A program made the translations under genes and the position numbers. A stretch of 22,486 nucleotides of DNA. It comes from Clostridia bacterium. Lineage in GTDB: Bacteria; Bacillota; Clostridia; Christensenellales; UBA1242. The stretch is from contig JAFTJJ010000009.1 of the NCBI GenBank assembly GCA_017456465.1, forward strand, positions 1 to 22,486, read 5' to 3'. Under the pieces are notes generated by a model. The model made no database searches. It saw only the letters and a list, made by a program, of their open reading frames with translations, and was not told the DNA's origin. Shown one piece after another: positions 6,850 to 14,122 of the stretch. Numbering within the stretch: the first letter of the stretch is position 1; every line of letters starts with the position of its first letter.

Positions 6850-7797
6850 TTAAAATTTATTGAAAAAATCATTAATTATGCAAAAAATTTCATCAAAATT
6901 GCTCGCTTTCATAATTTCAGTCTTGACTTTTGTACTGCCAGCCAAACCTTTCAAAAAAAACATAATGTGCGCGCGCGACTCCAAAAGAGCTCGTTTTTCT
7001 GGAAAATATTCTTTCATATACTCAAGATAACAAGTGACTATTTCTTTGCGAGATTTTTGATTTTTAATCCCCTTGATTTCAGAAAAAATTTGAGGATTTC
7101 CTAGTGCACCTCTCCCAATCATTACACCATCTGCCCCAGTCTCATCAATTATTCTTTCAAAATCTTCTTTTGAGTTGCAGTCACCGTTCGCAATTACTGG
7201 AATGTTCACAGCTTTTTTGCAATCAGCAATAATACCCATATCAGCTCTGCCCGAATATCCTTGTTCTGTTGTTCTTCCATGAATTGTGATTGCAGAAGCA
7301 CCAGCATTTTCACACATTTTGGCAAACTCAACTGCAACAATATTGTCCTTTGTGTAACCAATTCTAAATTTCACAGTCACAGGTCTTGGAAAAGCCGCTT
7401 CAACTGCAGATTTAATAATTTTCTTTGCAAGGTCCATGTCTTTCAACAGCGCAGACCCCTCGCCGTTTGACACAATCTTGGGTGCTGGACACCCCATATT
7501 GATGTCAATAATATCAAATTTGTCAAAAATTGGAAGCTTGATCGCCTCTGCAATCACATCTGGATCACTTCCAAAAATTTGGCAAGCACAAGGAACTTCA
7601 CACTCATGCGTGTCCAAAATCTCAAATGTCTTTTCATTGCCAAAAAGACACGCCTTCGCACTAACCATTTCCGTGGTCGCAAGACTTGCCCCCATTTCTC
7701 TTGCTTGCCTTCTAAATGGAAGAGAAGTAAACCCTGCCATTGGCGCAAGTAAAACATTTCCCTCAAGTTCAATATTACCAATTTTCAAATTCTTCAT
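6850..7797 (-). CDS. dus: tRNA-dihydrouridine synthase (DusB-type)
   Basis: A 315-residue FMN enzyme that reduces specific uridines to dihydrouridine in tRNA. Visible motifs: LLAPMAGFTSLPFR (16-29, FMN binding), INMGCPAPKIVSNGEGSALL (from residue 99, with catalytic Cys103 and the K.......G loop), VKFRIG (142-147), HGRT (173-176), IANGD (202-206) and IGRGALGNP near the C-terminal end of the barrel. I start at the ATG at 7795-7797. A GTG at 7819-7821 overlaps the upstream stop codon, but the predicted promoter's +1 falls exactly on the A of the ATG, implying a leaderless mRNA. No SD precedes either start. Both starts leave the Dus domain complete. Confidence 0.93.
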   Translation of the reverse strand: MKNLKIGNIELEGNVLLAPMAGFTSLPFRRQAREMGASLATTEMVSAKACLFGNEKTFEILDTHECEVPCACQIFGSDPDVIAEAIKLPIFDKFDIIDINMGCPAPKIVSNGEGSALLKDMDLAKKIIKSAVEAAFPRPVTVKFRIGYTKDNIVAVEFAKMCENAGASAITIHGRTTEQGYSGRADMGIIADCKKAVNIPVIANGDCNSKEDFERIIDETGADGVMIGRGALGNPQIFSEIKGIKNQKSRKEIVTCYLEYMKEYFPEKRALLESRAHIMFFLKGLAGSTKVKTEIMKASNFDEIFCIINDFFNKF

Positions 7798-7803
7798 GGC
7801 AAT

Positions 7804-7832
7804 ATTATAATATTTTTTCACTACTTATTCAA
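7804..7832 (-). promoter_or_regulatory. Promoter of dus, predicted leaderless
   Basis: TTGAAT (7827-7832), 17 bp, perfect TATAAT (7804-7809). The -10 ends 6 nt before the ATG, so +1 coincides with the start codon. The -35 lies within the last codons of the flippase gene. Confidence 0.65.
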
Positions 7833-9398
7833 CTGCTTTTTTATTCTTTTTGATTGCAATGTTGACAAAAAGTTATTTATCTCTTTTTTGTACATCATAT
7901 AGTACACCACCAACACAACCACAAAAACTGCAATTAGACTCAAAATCAGTGCAATTTTCCCACTCGCAAATGCCAATATCACTTTTTTTGTGATCAAACT
8001 GCCAGCAAAAATCAACACACACCCCGAAAGAATTTTCATGAGTTCACTCTTCATAACAAACTTATAGTTTTTCAGAATTATAGAAAGATTGATAACAGCA
8101 GCCACACCATAACAAACCGCTGATGAAATTTCTGCTGCAAAAATCGAAACCCCGCGAGGAATCAACAAACATGTTAAACAAATTTTGAATAAAGCACCAA
8201 CAAAAAGAGAAAGTGCAGGAACATAATTTTTTCCAAGTCCTTGCAAAAAACTTGCAGTAACTTGAACAAGAGATAGAGATATTGCACTAAAAGCCCCAAA
8301 CCCAAGTAACCTTGCGCTTATGCTTGATTGAACATCAGTCAAACTTGCTCCATATAAAAAATCAATAATCCAATCTCCAAAAACCATCATTATGATACTG
8401 CAAGGCAAAATAATCGCAAACGTCAAAACAAGCGAAAGCGACATGTGTTTTTGTGTTTTCAGTTTGTTTTTTTCAGCACATGTCCTGCTCGCAAGTGGAA
8501 CAATTGCTGTGCCAATCGCAAGAGAAAAAACAACTGGCATATTCACAATTGCCCCAACAACACCCGAAGCCAGTCCAAACAAACTTGTTGCTTCTTCCAC
8601 ACTGTTCCCCACACTTTGGAGCAAATTCACAATCAAAGTGCTGTCAACAAACATGCATGCGGGCATGATAAGTGATCCGATCGTAATTGGGAGTGACAAT
8701 GCCAATATTTGCCTAATATAAAATTTATTTGTGTTTTTTTCATCTATTATTAATGATTTTTTACACTTTTTATTAAAAATTATATAATACACAAACATAA
8801 ACACAAGTGTAATAACTTCACTCAAAAGCACACCAATGACTGCACCAAGTGCCGCCATCCCTGTTCCCAAAGATGAAAATATTTTTGCAAGCAAAAGTCC
8901 AAAAAATAATTTTGCAGATTGCTCAACAATCATTGACACACTTGATGGAACCATGTCTTCATTGCCCTGAAAAAACCCTTTAAATCCGGAAATAAGCCCA
9001 ACAATCACAACTGCAGGAGCAATTGCAATATAAAGTTCAGAGGCTTGCTCATTCCCCTGAATTTCTGCAATTTTTGATCCAAATATCCATAAAAATACTG
9101 CACACACTACTGAAAACAAAAAAAGTAAACAAAGCGAAATCTTAAGAATTGTTTTTGAACTTTGGATTTTACCTCTTTGATTATATTCAGCAATAAGCTT
9201 TGAGATACTTGCAGGAAATCCAGATGATGACAATGCAAGAAGAAGAGAATAGAGTGGAAAAACCATTTGATACAGCCCCATTCCCTCACTGGTCAGGATG
9301 TGAGTAAGCGGTATCCGATAAATTGCGCCAAGAACCTTTGAAATCCCACCAAAGATTCCAAGCAACATTATTCCTCTCACAAATCCTTGTTTTTTCAT
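7821..9398 (-). CDS. SpoVB/MATE-like polysaccharide-lipid flippase (MOP superfamily)
   Basis: A 525-residue polytopic membrane protein with about 14 predicted helices and no soluble domain. The start MKKQGFVRGIMLLGIFGGI followed by SKVLGAIYRIPL matches the opening of SpoVB/YtgP/MurJ-like proteins. These flip lipid-linked cell-wall or spore-cortex precursors across the membrane. The start at 9396-9398 is set by this family match. A longer reading would begin at a TTG inside the upstream terminator stem. No SD precedes the ATG and I find no convincing promoter, so initiation here is unclear. It ends 23 bp before dus. Whether it serves spore cortex, vegetative peptidoglycan or polysaccharide cannot be decided from sequence. 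Confidence 0.88.
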   Translation of the reverse strand: MKKQGFVRGIMLLGIFGGISKVLGAIYRIPLTHILTSEGMGLYQMVFPLYSLLLALSSSGFPASISKLIAEYNQRGKIQSSKTILKISLCLLFLFSVVCAVFLWIFGSKIAEIQGNEQASELYIAIAPAVVIVGLISGFKGFFQGNEDMVPSSVSMIVEQSAKLFFGLLLAKIFSSLGTGMAALGAVIGVLLSEVITLVFMFVYYIIFNKKCKKSLIIDEKNTNKFYIRQILALSLPITIGSLIMPACMFVDSTLIVNLLQSVGNSVEEATSLFGLASGVVGAIVNMPVVFSLAIGTAIVPLASRTCAEKNKLKTQKHMSLSLVLTFAIILPCSIIMMVFGDWIIDFLYGASLTDVQSSISARLLGFGAFSAISLSLVQVTASFLQGLGKNYVPALSLFVGALFKICLTCLLIPRGVSIFAAEISSAVCYGVAAVINLSIILKNYKFVMKSELMKILSGCVLIFAGSLITKKVILAFASGKIALILSLIAVFVVVLVVYYMMYKKEINNFLSTLQSKRIKKQLNK

Positions 9399-9429
9399 AT
9401 GCTTATTTTGTGACAAAACAAAAAAAATA

Positions 9430-9455
9430 TTGCACAAAGTTTAATCTCTGTGCAA
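9430..9455 (-). terminator. Intrinsic terminator after the small signal-anchored protein gene
   Basis: TTGCACA / TGTGCAA plus three more inner pairs (one G-U), giving a 10-bp stem with a 6-nt loop, then TATTTTTTTT on the minus strand. Confidence 0.85.
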
Positions 9456-9465
9456 CATTTATGTT

Positions 9466-10047
9466 CTATGAAATTTCAACATCAAAACTTATGGTTGTTG
9501 ACTCAAATTCGTCACTGGCAACCGACGAAAGCCAAAATAAAAGTGTAAAATTTAATCCTTCTGTGCTTGCTGGCAAACTTCCCAACTTCACACTCTGTCC
9601 TTCAAAGTTGCATGTGGAGTCATCAACCTCTTTGATGCTCATCCAAATATTTTTACGCTCTTTTTCAAGCTCCAGTTTATCGTTCCCAGTCACCTGAAGA
9701 TTTTTTATGCTGAAACTGCAAACAGATGCGGATTTAACTTTAAATTTTGCAAAAATGCCTTCACTTCCATTTTGATCTGTGACAGTTACAGGAATCTTTG
9801 TGTCTGAGTCAAGCTCACCTGTTACAGGCTTGAGACCCAACTTGACTTCAGAAAACATCAATTTGTTAATTTGCTCTCCCTTCTCATTCGTAACTGTGAT
9901 GCCACTTGACACAATTATGTTTGGGTTTTCAACCACAACCTTTTCATCCTCATACAAATATGACATAAAACATGAACCAATGATTGAAAACAAAAATATT
10001 GAAAGCAATGCACAAACACTGATTGCCGCAGATTTCTTACTGTCCAT
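9466..10047 (-). CDS. Small signal-anchored secreted protein, possible SipW client
   Basis: A 193-residue protein I do not recognise. It has a basic N-terminus, a hydrophobic segment (about residues 8-30) and an extracytoplasmic domain of about 160 residues rich in alternating hydrophobic and polar residues, suggesting beta structure. Just after the hydrophobic stretch, YLYEDEK loosely resembles the A-Y-F-T-D-x-[DE] region of SipW-dependent (TasA/camelysin-type) signal peptides; this is weak. It directly follows the SipW-type peptidase gene, as SipW substrates often do, so being its client is an inference. The ATG has AAGGAG seven T upstream. A longer reading from a TTG at 10068 is less likely. 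The SD lies in the 3' arm of the preceding terminator. Confidence 0.8.
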   Translation of the reverse strand: MDSKKSAAISVCALLSIFLFSIIGSCFMSYLYEDEKVVVENPNIIVSSGITVTNEKGEQINKLMFSEVKLGLKPVTGELDSDTKIPVTVTDQNGSEGIFAKFKVKSASVCSFSIKNLQVTGNDKLELEKERKNIWMSIKEVDDSTCNFEGQSVKLGSLPASTEGLNFTLLFWLSSVASDEFESTTISFDVEIS

Positions 10048-10093
10048 AAAAAAACTCCTTATGGTCAAATTTTAAACCAATGAGGAGTTTTTT
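10048..10093 (-). terminator. Terminator of sipW whose 3' arm carries the next gene's SD
   Basis: On the minus strand AAAAAACTCCT pairs with AGGAGTTTTTT (11 bp), extended by AT/AT and GG/CC pairs with small mismatches around a 12-nt A/T loop. The 3' arm AGGAG is the Shine-Dalgarno sequence of the next gene. The seven-T tail is exactly its SD-ATG spacer. Confidence 0.85.
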
Positions 10094-10110
10094 ATTCATT
10101 TAATCATTAA

Positions 10111-10806
10111 TTATTTGCCAACAGCTCTTATGTCATTAGAGAAAACAAATGAGACATAAATTCCACCAATTAAAACTGCAAAAATTGCAAAGAAAACAAT
10201 CAAACCAACGGTTGATCTGAAAAATGTCACAATGCTTCCAAGAGTTGTGAGAGTTTTGATTCTGACACCCAAAATGTTGTTAAAATTAACCGGATCATCG
10301 TCATCACCTTGAGGAACATTTATTCCATAAGTCGTGTATTCCCTTCCATTTTCAGTGTCCACATATGACTTGACTCTGTGCGTAACAATTTCACCATCAC
10401 TCAAACGAACAAAAGTAATGTCAGTTCCCGGCTTAATGTCATCAATTGAAAAATTGGTTTTCACCATGATCATATCACCAGGACAAAACTCTGGCACCAT
10501 GCTGTTTGTCTTCACCAAATATAATGTGTAGCCAAAAAAACTGTTTCCCGTGTTTGGTGAAAAAATAATCACACTGAAAAAAACAAAAATTGGAAGAAGT
10601 CCCACCAAGAGGGTCCAAAGAACAGCACGTGAAATCGCCCTTTTGATTCTTTTTTTTCTGAGATTTTTATAGCTTGCCAGTTCGTCCAGTGTGTCTGTTT
10701 CTGGAATCAAAATTCCTCTTGATTTTTCGCCATCATCAGAAAAAAGAACGGGCTGCAAAACTGTTCTTTCATTTTCTCCAATAAGATTTTTTTGTTTCTT
10801 TTTCAT
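10111..10806 (-). CDS. sipW: SipW-type signal peptidase I (S26B, Ser-His)
   Basis: A 231-residue membrane peptidase that removes signal peptides from exported proteins. It has a cytoplasmic N-terminal tail of about 58 residues, a helix at about 60-82, an extracytoplasmic catalytic domain and a C-terminal helix at about 200-222. Ser102 in VKTNSMVPEF is the nucleophile. The general base is His143 in IVTHRV rather than Lys, which places it in the ER/archaeal-type SipW branch. The GD-I-VK motif (110-116) and an acid-rich GDDDDPVN (167-174) complete the box set. There is no SD; TATAAT ends 8 nt before the ATG, so the mRNA should be near-leaderless. In Bacillus, SipW processes TasA-type fibre proteins; here the likely client is the next gene. 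A dead paralogue is encoded two genes upstream. Confidence 0.9.
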   Translation of the reverse strand: MKKKQKNLIGENERTVLQPVLFSDDGEKSRGILIPETDTLDELASYKNLRKKRIKRAISRAVLWTLLVGLLPIFVFFSVIIFSPNTGNSFFGYTLYLVKTNSMVPEFCPGDMIMVKTNFSIDDIKPGTDITFVRLSDGEIVTHRVKSYVDTENGREYTTYGINVPQGDDDDPVNFNNILGVRIKTLTTLGSIVTFFRSTVGLIVFFAIFAVLIGGIYVSFVFSNDIRAVGK

Positions 10807-10814
10807 GCAATTTG

Positions 10815-10844
10815 ATTATACCCTCATTAGATATAATTTGTCAA
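10815..10844 (-). promoter_or_regulatory. Promoter of sipW, predicted near-leaderless
   Basis: Perfect TTGACA (10839-10844), 18 bp, perfect TATAAT (10815-10820). Predicted +1 near 10808 gives a leader of about 2 nt. Confidence 0.75.
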
Positions 10845-10875
10845 ACAATCCACAAAACAAAACTTCAAAACAAAA

Positions 10876-10896
10876 GGACTGACAGAATGTCAGTCC
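10876..10896 (-). terminator. Intrinsic terminator of the 63-residue membrane protein gene
   Basis: GGACTGACA-TTC-TGTCAGTCC, a perfect 9-bp stem with a 3-nt loop, followed on the minus strand by TTTTGTTTTG. Confidence 0.88.
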
Positions 10897-10913
10897 CTGA
10901 AAGTTCTTTTCTC

Positions 10914-11105
10914 TTATTTCGCCTTGTTTGCCTTTGCAACCATTCTCCAACAAAGAATATTTGCAATGATTGTGGTCACCACAACCCCTGCAAGAAGGAT
11001 CAATGAAACCAAATTGAATTTAAGCACACACGCACACACAATTGCAACAATAAGGCAAATAAATGAAACAAGAAGGCTTAAAAATAAAGATTTGTTTGCT
11101 TTCAT
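10914..11105 (-). CDS. Small two-helix membrane protein
   Basis: A 63-residue protein with two hydrophobic helices (about residues 5-28 and 31-52) and basic ends (MKANK and KANKAK), so both termini are probably cytoplasmic. I do not recognise the family. The start at 11103-11105 has AAGGAG 7 nt upstream. Its own extended -10 (TGTTATAAT, 11135-11140) and a strong terminator make it a single-gene unit, between the two signal-peptidase-like genes. The similar first and last charged motifs suggest a small membrane-embedded hairpin. Any role beside the peptidases is only suggested by position. Confidence 0.75.
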   Translation of the reverse strand: MKANKSLFLSLLVSFICLIVAIVCACVLKFNLVSLILLAGVVVTTIIANILCWRMVAKANKAK

Positions 11106-11134
11106 AACCAATCTCCTTTTATATTGATATGAAC

Positions 11135-11140
11135 ATTATA
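11135..11140 (-). promoter_or_regulatory. -10 element of the 63-residue membrane protein gene
   Basis: Perfect TATAAT with TGT before it (extended -10). The -35 region is A/T-rich with no good TTGACA match, so this promoter may rely on the extended -10. Confidence 0.55.
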
Positions 11141-11180
11141 ACATAAATATTAAATAAAATAAATACCTTTTACAAAAAAA

Positions 11181-11196
11181 GTCAATTATTTTTGAC
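11181..11196 (-). terminator. Weak terminator after the pseudo-signal-peptidase gene
   Basis: GTCAA / TTGAC (5 bp, 6-nt loop) overlapping the stop codon, followed by seven T on the minus strand. The short stem makes efficiency doubtful. Confidence 0.5.
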
Positions 11197-12349
11197 GTCT
11201 TTTATCAAGATAAACATCTTTCAGTTTTTCAGCAATCTCAAAAGCCTCCGAGTCTTTTTCAATATTCATGCTTTTCACCTTGTCACAATAAGCTCCGACA
11301 ATTCTTAAAATTGATGAGATTTTCATTTTCTTGTTTTTTTGAATTAAAACATAAAGAACTGATCCAAAATTTGAAAGATCCTGTTTTGTTATATTTTTTG
11401 AAAAGAATTTCAAACAAAGTTTTTCAAAACCAACGACATCAAACTCCAATACTTGCTCATGAAGAATAAGATCCACAAGTCTAAATGCCATGCCATCATC
11501 AACCTTTTCCACAATTGGGAACATTTCGATTACATTGCTCACTCTTGTTCTTTCTCTCTTTGAAAGTCTCTGTTTCGTCATGTATGTCCTGTGAACCTTC
11601 TCGAGAATATATGAGTAAGTGTCTGTCACGCTTTTTTGTGCTCCATTGCTTGTATAAGAAACAAGTTCAATCAGATTGTCTCCCATTGACCCATCAATAA
11701 TGTTTGAATCTTCTGCACTAAATCCTTCAGTCCTTCTGAAATTTTCCAACAGACGTCTTCTAATTTTATTTTCTTCTTTTTCAGCTTTCAGCTGCTTCGC
11801 AAGCTGTTTCCCCTTTTCTGTTTCTTCCTTGTTTATTCTTGAAAATGTTAAGAAATAAAGATATGCCAGCAACACAGCACTCAAGACTGTCACACCCGCA
11901 GGTGAGACAAAAAAACCAATGATTGCGCCAAGCACAGGAACTTGTGCCTTTTGCTTTCCAAGAATAAGTTCAAAAGCAAGTGTTCTTTGAACATTATCTT
12001 CTTTTGAATATATGATTTTTTTATCATAATCCACAAGTGAAACTTTGACACTGCCAACTTCACCATTAAGATGATACACAACAACATCACCAATCTCAAT
12101 CGTTTTAATGTCCGAAACCTTTTCAATGGTGATCATGTCACCAAAACTCGCACCGTAGAAATTACCTGCATCAATGACACCAACAGCTCTTGCACTGCCC
12201 ATTGCAAGCCCAGATGAGAACATTCCATAATAGCAAAAAATCAACACAAGAAAAAGCGCAATTATCGTGACAATGTTGACTATTTTGCCAGCTGTCACCC
12301 TTTTTGCGCCTTGCTCAATGTTCTTAACACTTGTGTTGCTGTCAGACAA
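11186..12349 (-). CDS. Signal-peptidase-like membrane protein lacking catalytic residues, with a cytoplasmic helical domain
   Basis: A 387-residue protein. Residues 24-170 follow the SipW plan: a helix (about 24-44), GASFGDMITIEK (65-76) aligning with the GDMI box of the neighbouring SipW, IGDVVVY (86-92), GEVGSVKV (96-103) aligning with SipW's GEIVTHRV, and a second helix (about 138-168). In that alignment the catalytic Ser is Gly62 and the catalytic His is Val101, so it should be inactive. A charged coiled-coil-like stretch (172-205) leads to a helical cytoplasmic domain of about 180 residues with no motif I know. The start is TTG at 12347-12349, chosen because GGAG lies 7 nt upstream and only 18 bp follow the Smr gene. 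It is the last gene of an Ig-protein/Smr operon. A regulatory or scaffold role is inference. Confidence 0.8.
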   Translation of the reverse strand: MSDSNTSVKNIEQGAKRVTAGKIVNIVTIIALFLVLIFCYYGMFSSGLAMGSARAVGVIDAGNFYGASFGDMITIEKVSDIKTIEIGDVVVYHLNGEVGSVKVSLVDYDKKIIYSKEDNVQRTLAFELILGKQKAQVPVLGAIIGFFVSPAGVTVLSAVLLAYLYFLTFSRINKEETEKGKQLAKQLKAEKEENKIRRRLLENFRRTEGFSAEDSNIIDGSMGDNLIELVSYTSNGAQKSVTDTYSYILEKVHRTYMTKQRLSKRERTRVSNVIEMFPIVEKVDDGMAFRLVDLILHEQVLEFDVVGFEKLCLKFFSKNITKQDLSNFGSVLYVLIQKNKKMKISSILRIVGAYCDKVKSMNIEKDSEAFEIAEKLKDVYLDKRRQK

Positions 12350-12367
12350 TGTATTTCTCCTAAAATT

Positions 12368-12634
12368 TTAAAAATTAAGTAAGATTATTGTCCTTGATGC
12401 ATCAAGAACAATTTTTTTTGCGATAAGTTTATGTGTAAGTTCTCCCCTTATGTAATCTCTCAGAACTCTGCCCTTGTGATAGCCATGTATCACAAGAATC
12501 CCCTGATATGATCGGTCAATTGTGCTTAGCAAATGAATTATATCCGCCTTGGCATCTTGAAGGGTTTTGCCGTGAAGATCAATGGAGTACAAATTTCCAT
12601 AATCAAGTTCCAAAAACATATCAAAATTTGACAC
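12368..12634 (-). CDS. Stand-alone Smr domain protein
   Basis: An 88-residue protein that is almost entirely one Smr domain. DLHG (residues 19-22) and VIHGYHKGRVLRDYI (about 48-62) are the two signature motifs; the second varies the usual HGxGxG as HGYHKG. Smr domains bind or nick nucleic acids, for example at the C-terminus of MutS2 and in ribosome-rescue nucleases; small stand-alone versions are of uncertain function. The start is GTG at 12632-12634 with GGAGG 7 nt upstream. It begins 17 bp after the Ig-like protein gene and ends 18 bp before the pseudo-signal-peptidase start, so the three are probably one operon. A nucleic-acid protein between two membrane-protein genes is unexpected. Confidence 0.85.
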   Translation of the reverse strand: MSNFDMFLELDYGNLYSIDLHGKTLQDAKADIIHLLSTIDRSYQGILVIHGYHKGRVLRDYIRGELTHKLIAKKIVLDASRTIILLNF

Positions 12635-12650
12635 GATTCAACCTCCAAGC

Positions 12651-13976
12651 CTAAGCATTGTTTGAAAAACCAATTATCCTGTTGCTGCTATCAACAATTG
12701 CATCAGTTCTTTTGAATCTTGGATCAAAGTATGTATATGTATAATATGTTACGCCATTTTCTGTATGAGTGCTGTACAAATCTTCAATTGAAAGATCGCC
12801 ATTACCAAGATAATTTATTGTGAAGCGTCTTGTGCTGCCATCATCCAAAATAAGCCCAAGTTCATTTTCTGGTGGCAAATGAACATTAATCTCCTGAATC
12901 GCAGCAGCTGTTGCTGTGTCAGTGATCATAAACAAAAGAATTGTCTTGTTGTTGTCATAATTAAATTCAACAAACCTTGCCTGATCTGAAGGAGCAGCCT
13001 CGACAAAACTGGTAACATCCATTGTATGATGATTTGTGAACACAAAACGAACTTTCATATAAATTGAATTTACTCTTGAATTAAGATGAATTTCATCAAT
13101 CAGAGTCTCCCCATCATAAATGAATTCTGTTCCATGTCCGTCTTGAGAATGTTTATATGAATGAACATAAACACCATCAGAAAAATCTGGTGTGTGACTC
13201 AAAACAAGTTGAACATCTTCAATCACATTTCCAACAATGTTTGTTTTAATTATGAAATTTTTAACAACAACATCATTGCCTGTTGAATCTTGTGCAAATG
13301 ATTGAAGTGTGATGTAATCCATTTGTGACCCAACAACATCTGAGCCAACAGTTGAATTCACAACCACAACAAGCTCATTTGTGTTGACATCAACTTCAAT
13401 TTTTTTAAATAAATCTGTGTCATAGGTTTGAGCGACACGAATAGATGAGGCATTTGCATTCACACCATCATCAAAACCAATAAGATTATATTTGTATCTA
13501 TATTCCTCATCATCTGCATAAACATTGATTGTCTTATCTTTCGCATGCAAGGTTTCTTCAAAATTTAAATCAACAGCAACATTTTCACGTACAGTGAGCT
13601 TAAACTTGTCATTCACATTTGGTGCCATATTGCTTTGAGCAACAATCATAACCTCGCCAGCCGAAAAATATTCGACATAATACCCATCACTTGTGGGCTT
13701 AACATCCGCCACACTCCTGTCTGTTGAATACACTGTGTAACCGCCATTTTGACCATTCGCTGAAATCCCAACTTTGATGGCAAACCCGTTGGTTGATGCC
13801 TCGCCCAAAAAAACCTCAGTGTTTTGCATTGCTTTGTCATTTGAATCAAGCAGCTTAAAATCAGAGATAACAATATCACTCATGTTTGAAATTGTGTTCC
13901 AAATAAAAAATCCACCCACACCAACGATGAGAACAACAACCAATGATATTATGAGTTTTTTAAGTTTTTTGCTCAT
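12651..13976 (-). CDS. Membrane-anchored extracytoplasmic protein with an Ig-like domain
   Basis: A 441-residue protein with a basic N-terminus (MSKKLKK) and one hydrophobic segment (about 8-27) with no lipobox or clear cleavage motif, so it is probably an N-terminally anchored outer-face protein. Residues about 35-130 look like a bacterial Ig-like (Big_2-type) domain, with a Y.VYSTDRSVADV core and a VMIVAQS strand. The remaining 300 residues are beta-rich and I do not recognise them. There is no sorting signal. A consensus promoter gives a 47-nt leader. GGGGAG lies 14 nt before the ATG, which is farther than usual. It heads the operon with the Smr and pseudo-signal-peptidase genes. Confidence 0.8.
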   Translation of the reverse strand: MSKKLKKLIISLVVVLIVGVGGFFIWNTISNMSDIVISDFKLLDSNDKAMQNTEVFLGEASTNGFAIKVGISANGQNGGYTVYSTDRSVADVKPTSDGYYVEYFSAGEVMIVAQSNMAPNVNDKFKLTVRENVAVDLNFEETLHAKDKTINVYADDEEYRYKYNLIGFDDGVNANASSIRVAQTYDTDLFKKIEVDVNTNELVVVVNSTVGSDVVGSQMDYITLQSFAQDSTGNDVVVKNFIIKTNIVGNVIEDVQLVLSHTPDFSDGVYVHSYKHSQDGHGTEFIYDGETLIDEIHLNSRVNSIYMKVRFVFTNHHTMDVTSFVEAAPSDQARFVEFNYDNNKTILLFMITDTATAAAIQEINVHLPPENELGLILDDGSTRRFTINYLGNGDLSIEDLYSTHTENGVTYYTYTYFDPRFKRTDAIVDSSNRIIGFSNNA

Positions 13977-14029
13977 GTACTATATATTATCTCCCCTAAA
14001 ATACTCTTAGTTACACACTTATATATTCT

Positions 14030-14058
14030 ATTTTATGGATTTATAGAAAAAATGTCAA
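14030..14058 (-). promoter_or_regulatory. Promoter of the Ig-protein/Smr/pseudo-peptidase operon
   Basis: Perfect TTGACA (14053-14058), 17 bp, TAAAAT (14030-14035). Predicted +1 is near 14023. The 147-bp gap it sits in otherwise holds the terminator of the gene upstream. Confidence 0.8.
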
Positions 14059-14067
14059 ACAAAAAAA

Positions 14068-14100
14068 GACACTTCAACGGATTCAAATCCCAGAAGTGTC
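14068..14100 (-). terminator. Intrinsic terminator of the large GLUG lipoprotein gene
   Basis: Outer stem GACACTTC / GAAGTGTC (8 bp) and inner stem GGATT / AATCC with a tiny loop, then seven T on the minus strand. Confidence 0.88.
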
Positions 14101-14122
14101 CTTTTTGTATGATAATTATAAC

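Noticed and set aside
9399..9437. Longer TTG start for the flippase
   Set aside because: It begins inside the terminator hairpin of the preceding gene, and the family N-terminus begins MKKQ..RG at 9398.
13977..14122. Possible small RNA or riboswitch in the longest gap
   Set aside because: The gap is accounted for by a terminator, a consensus promoter and a 47-nt leader. No conserved riboswitch-like structure is visible.
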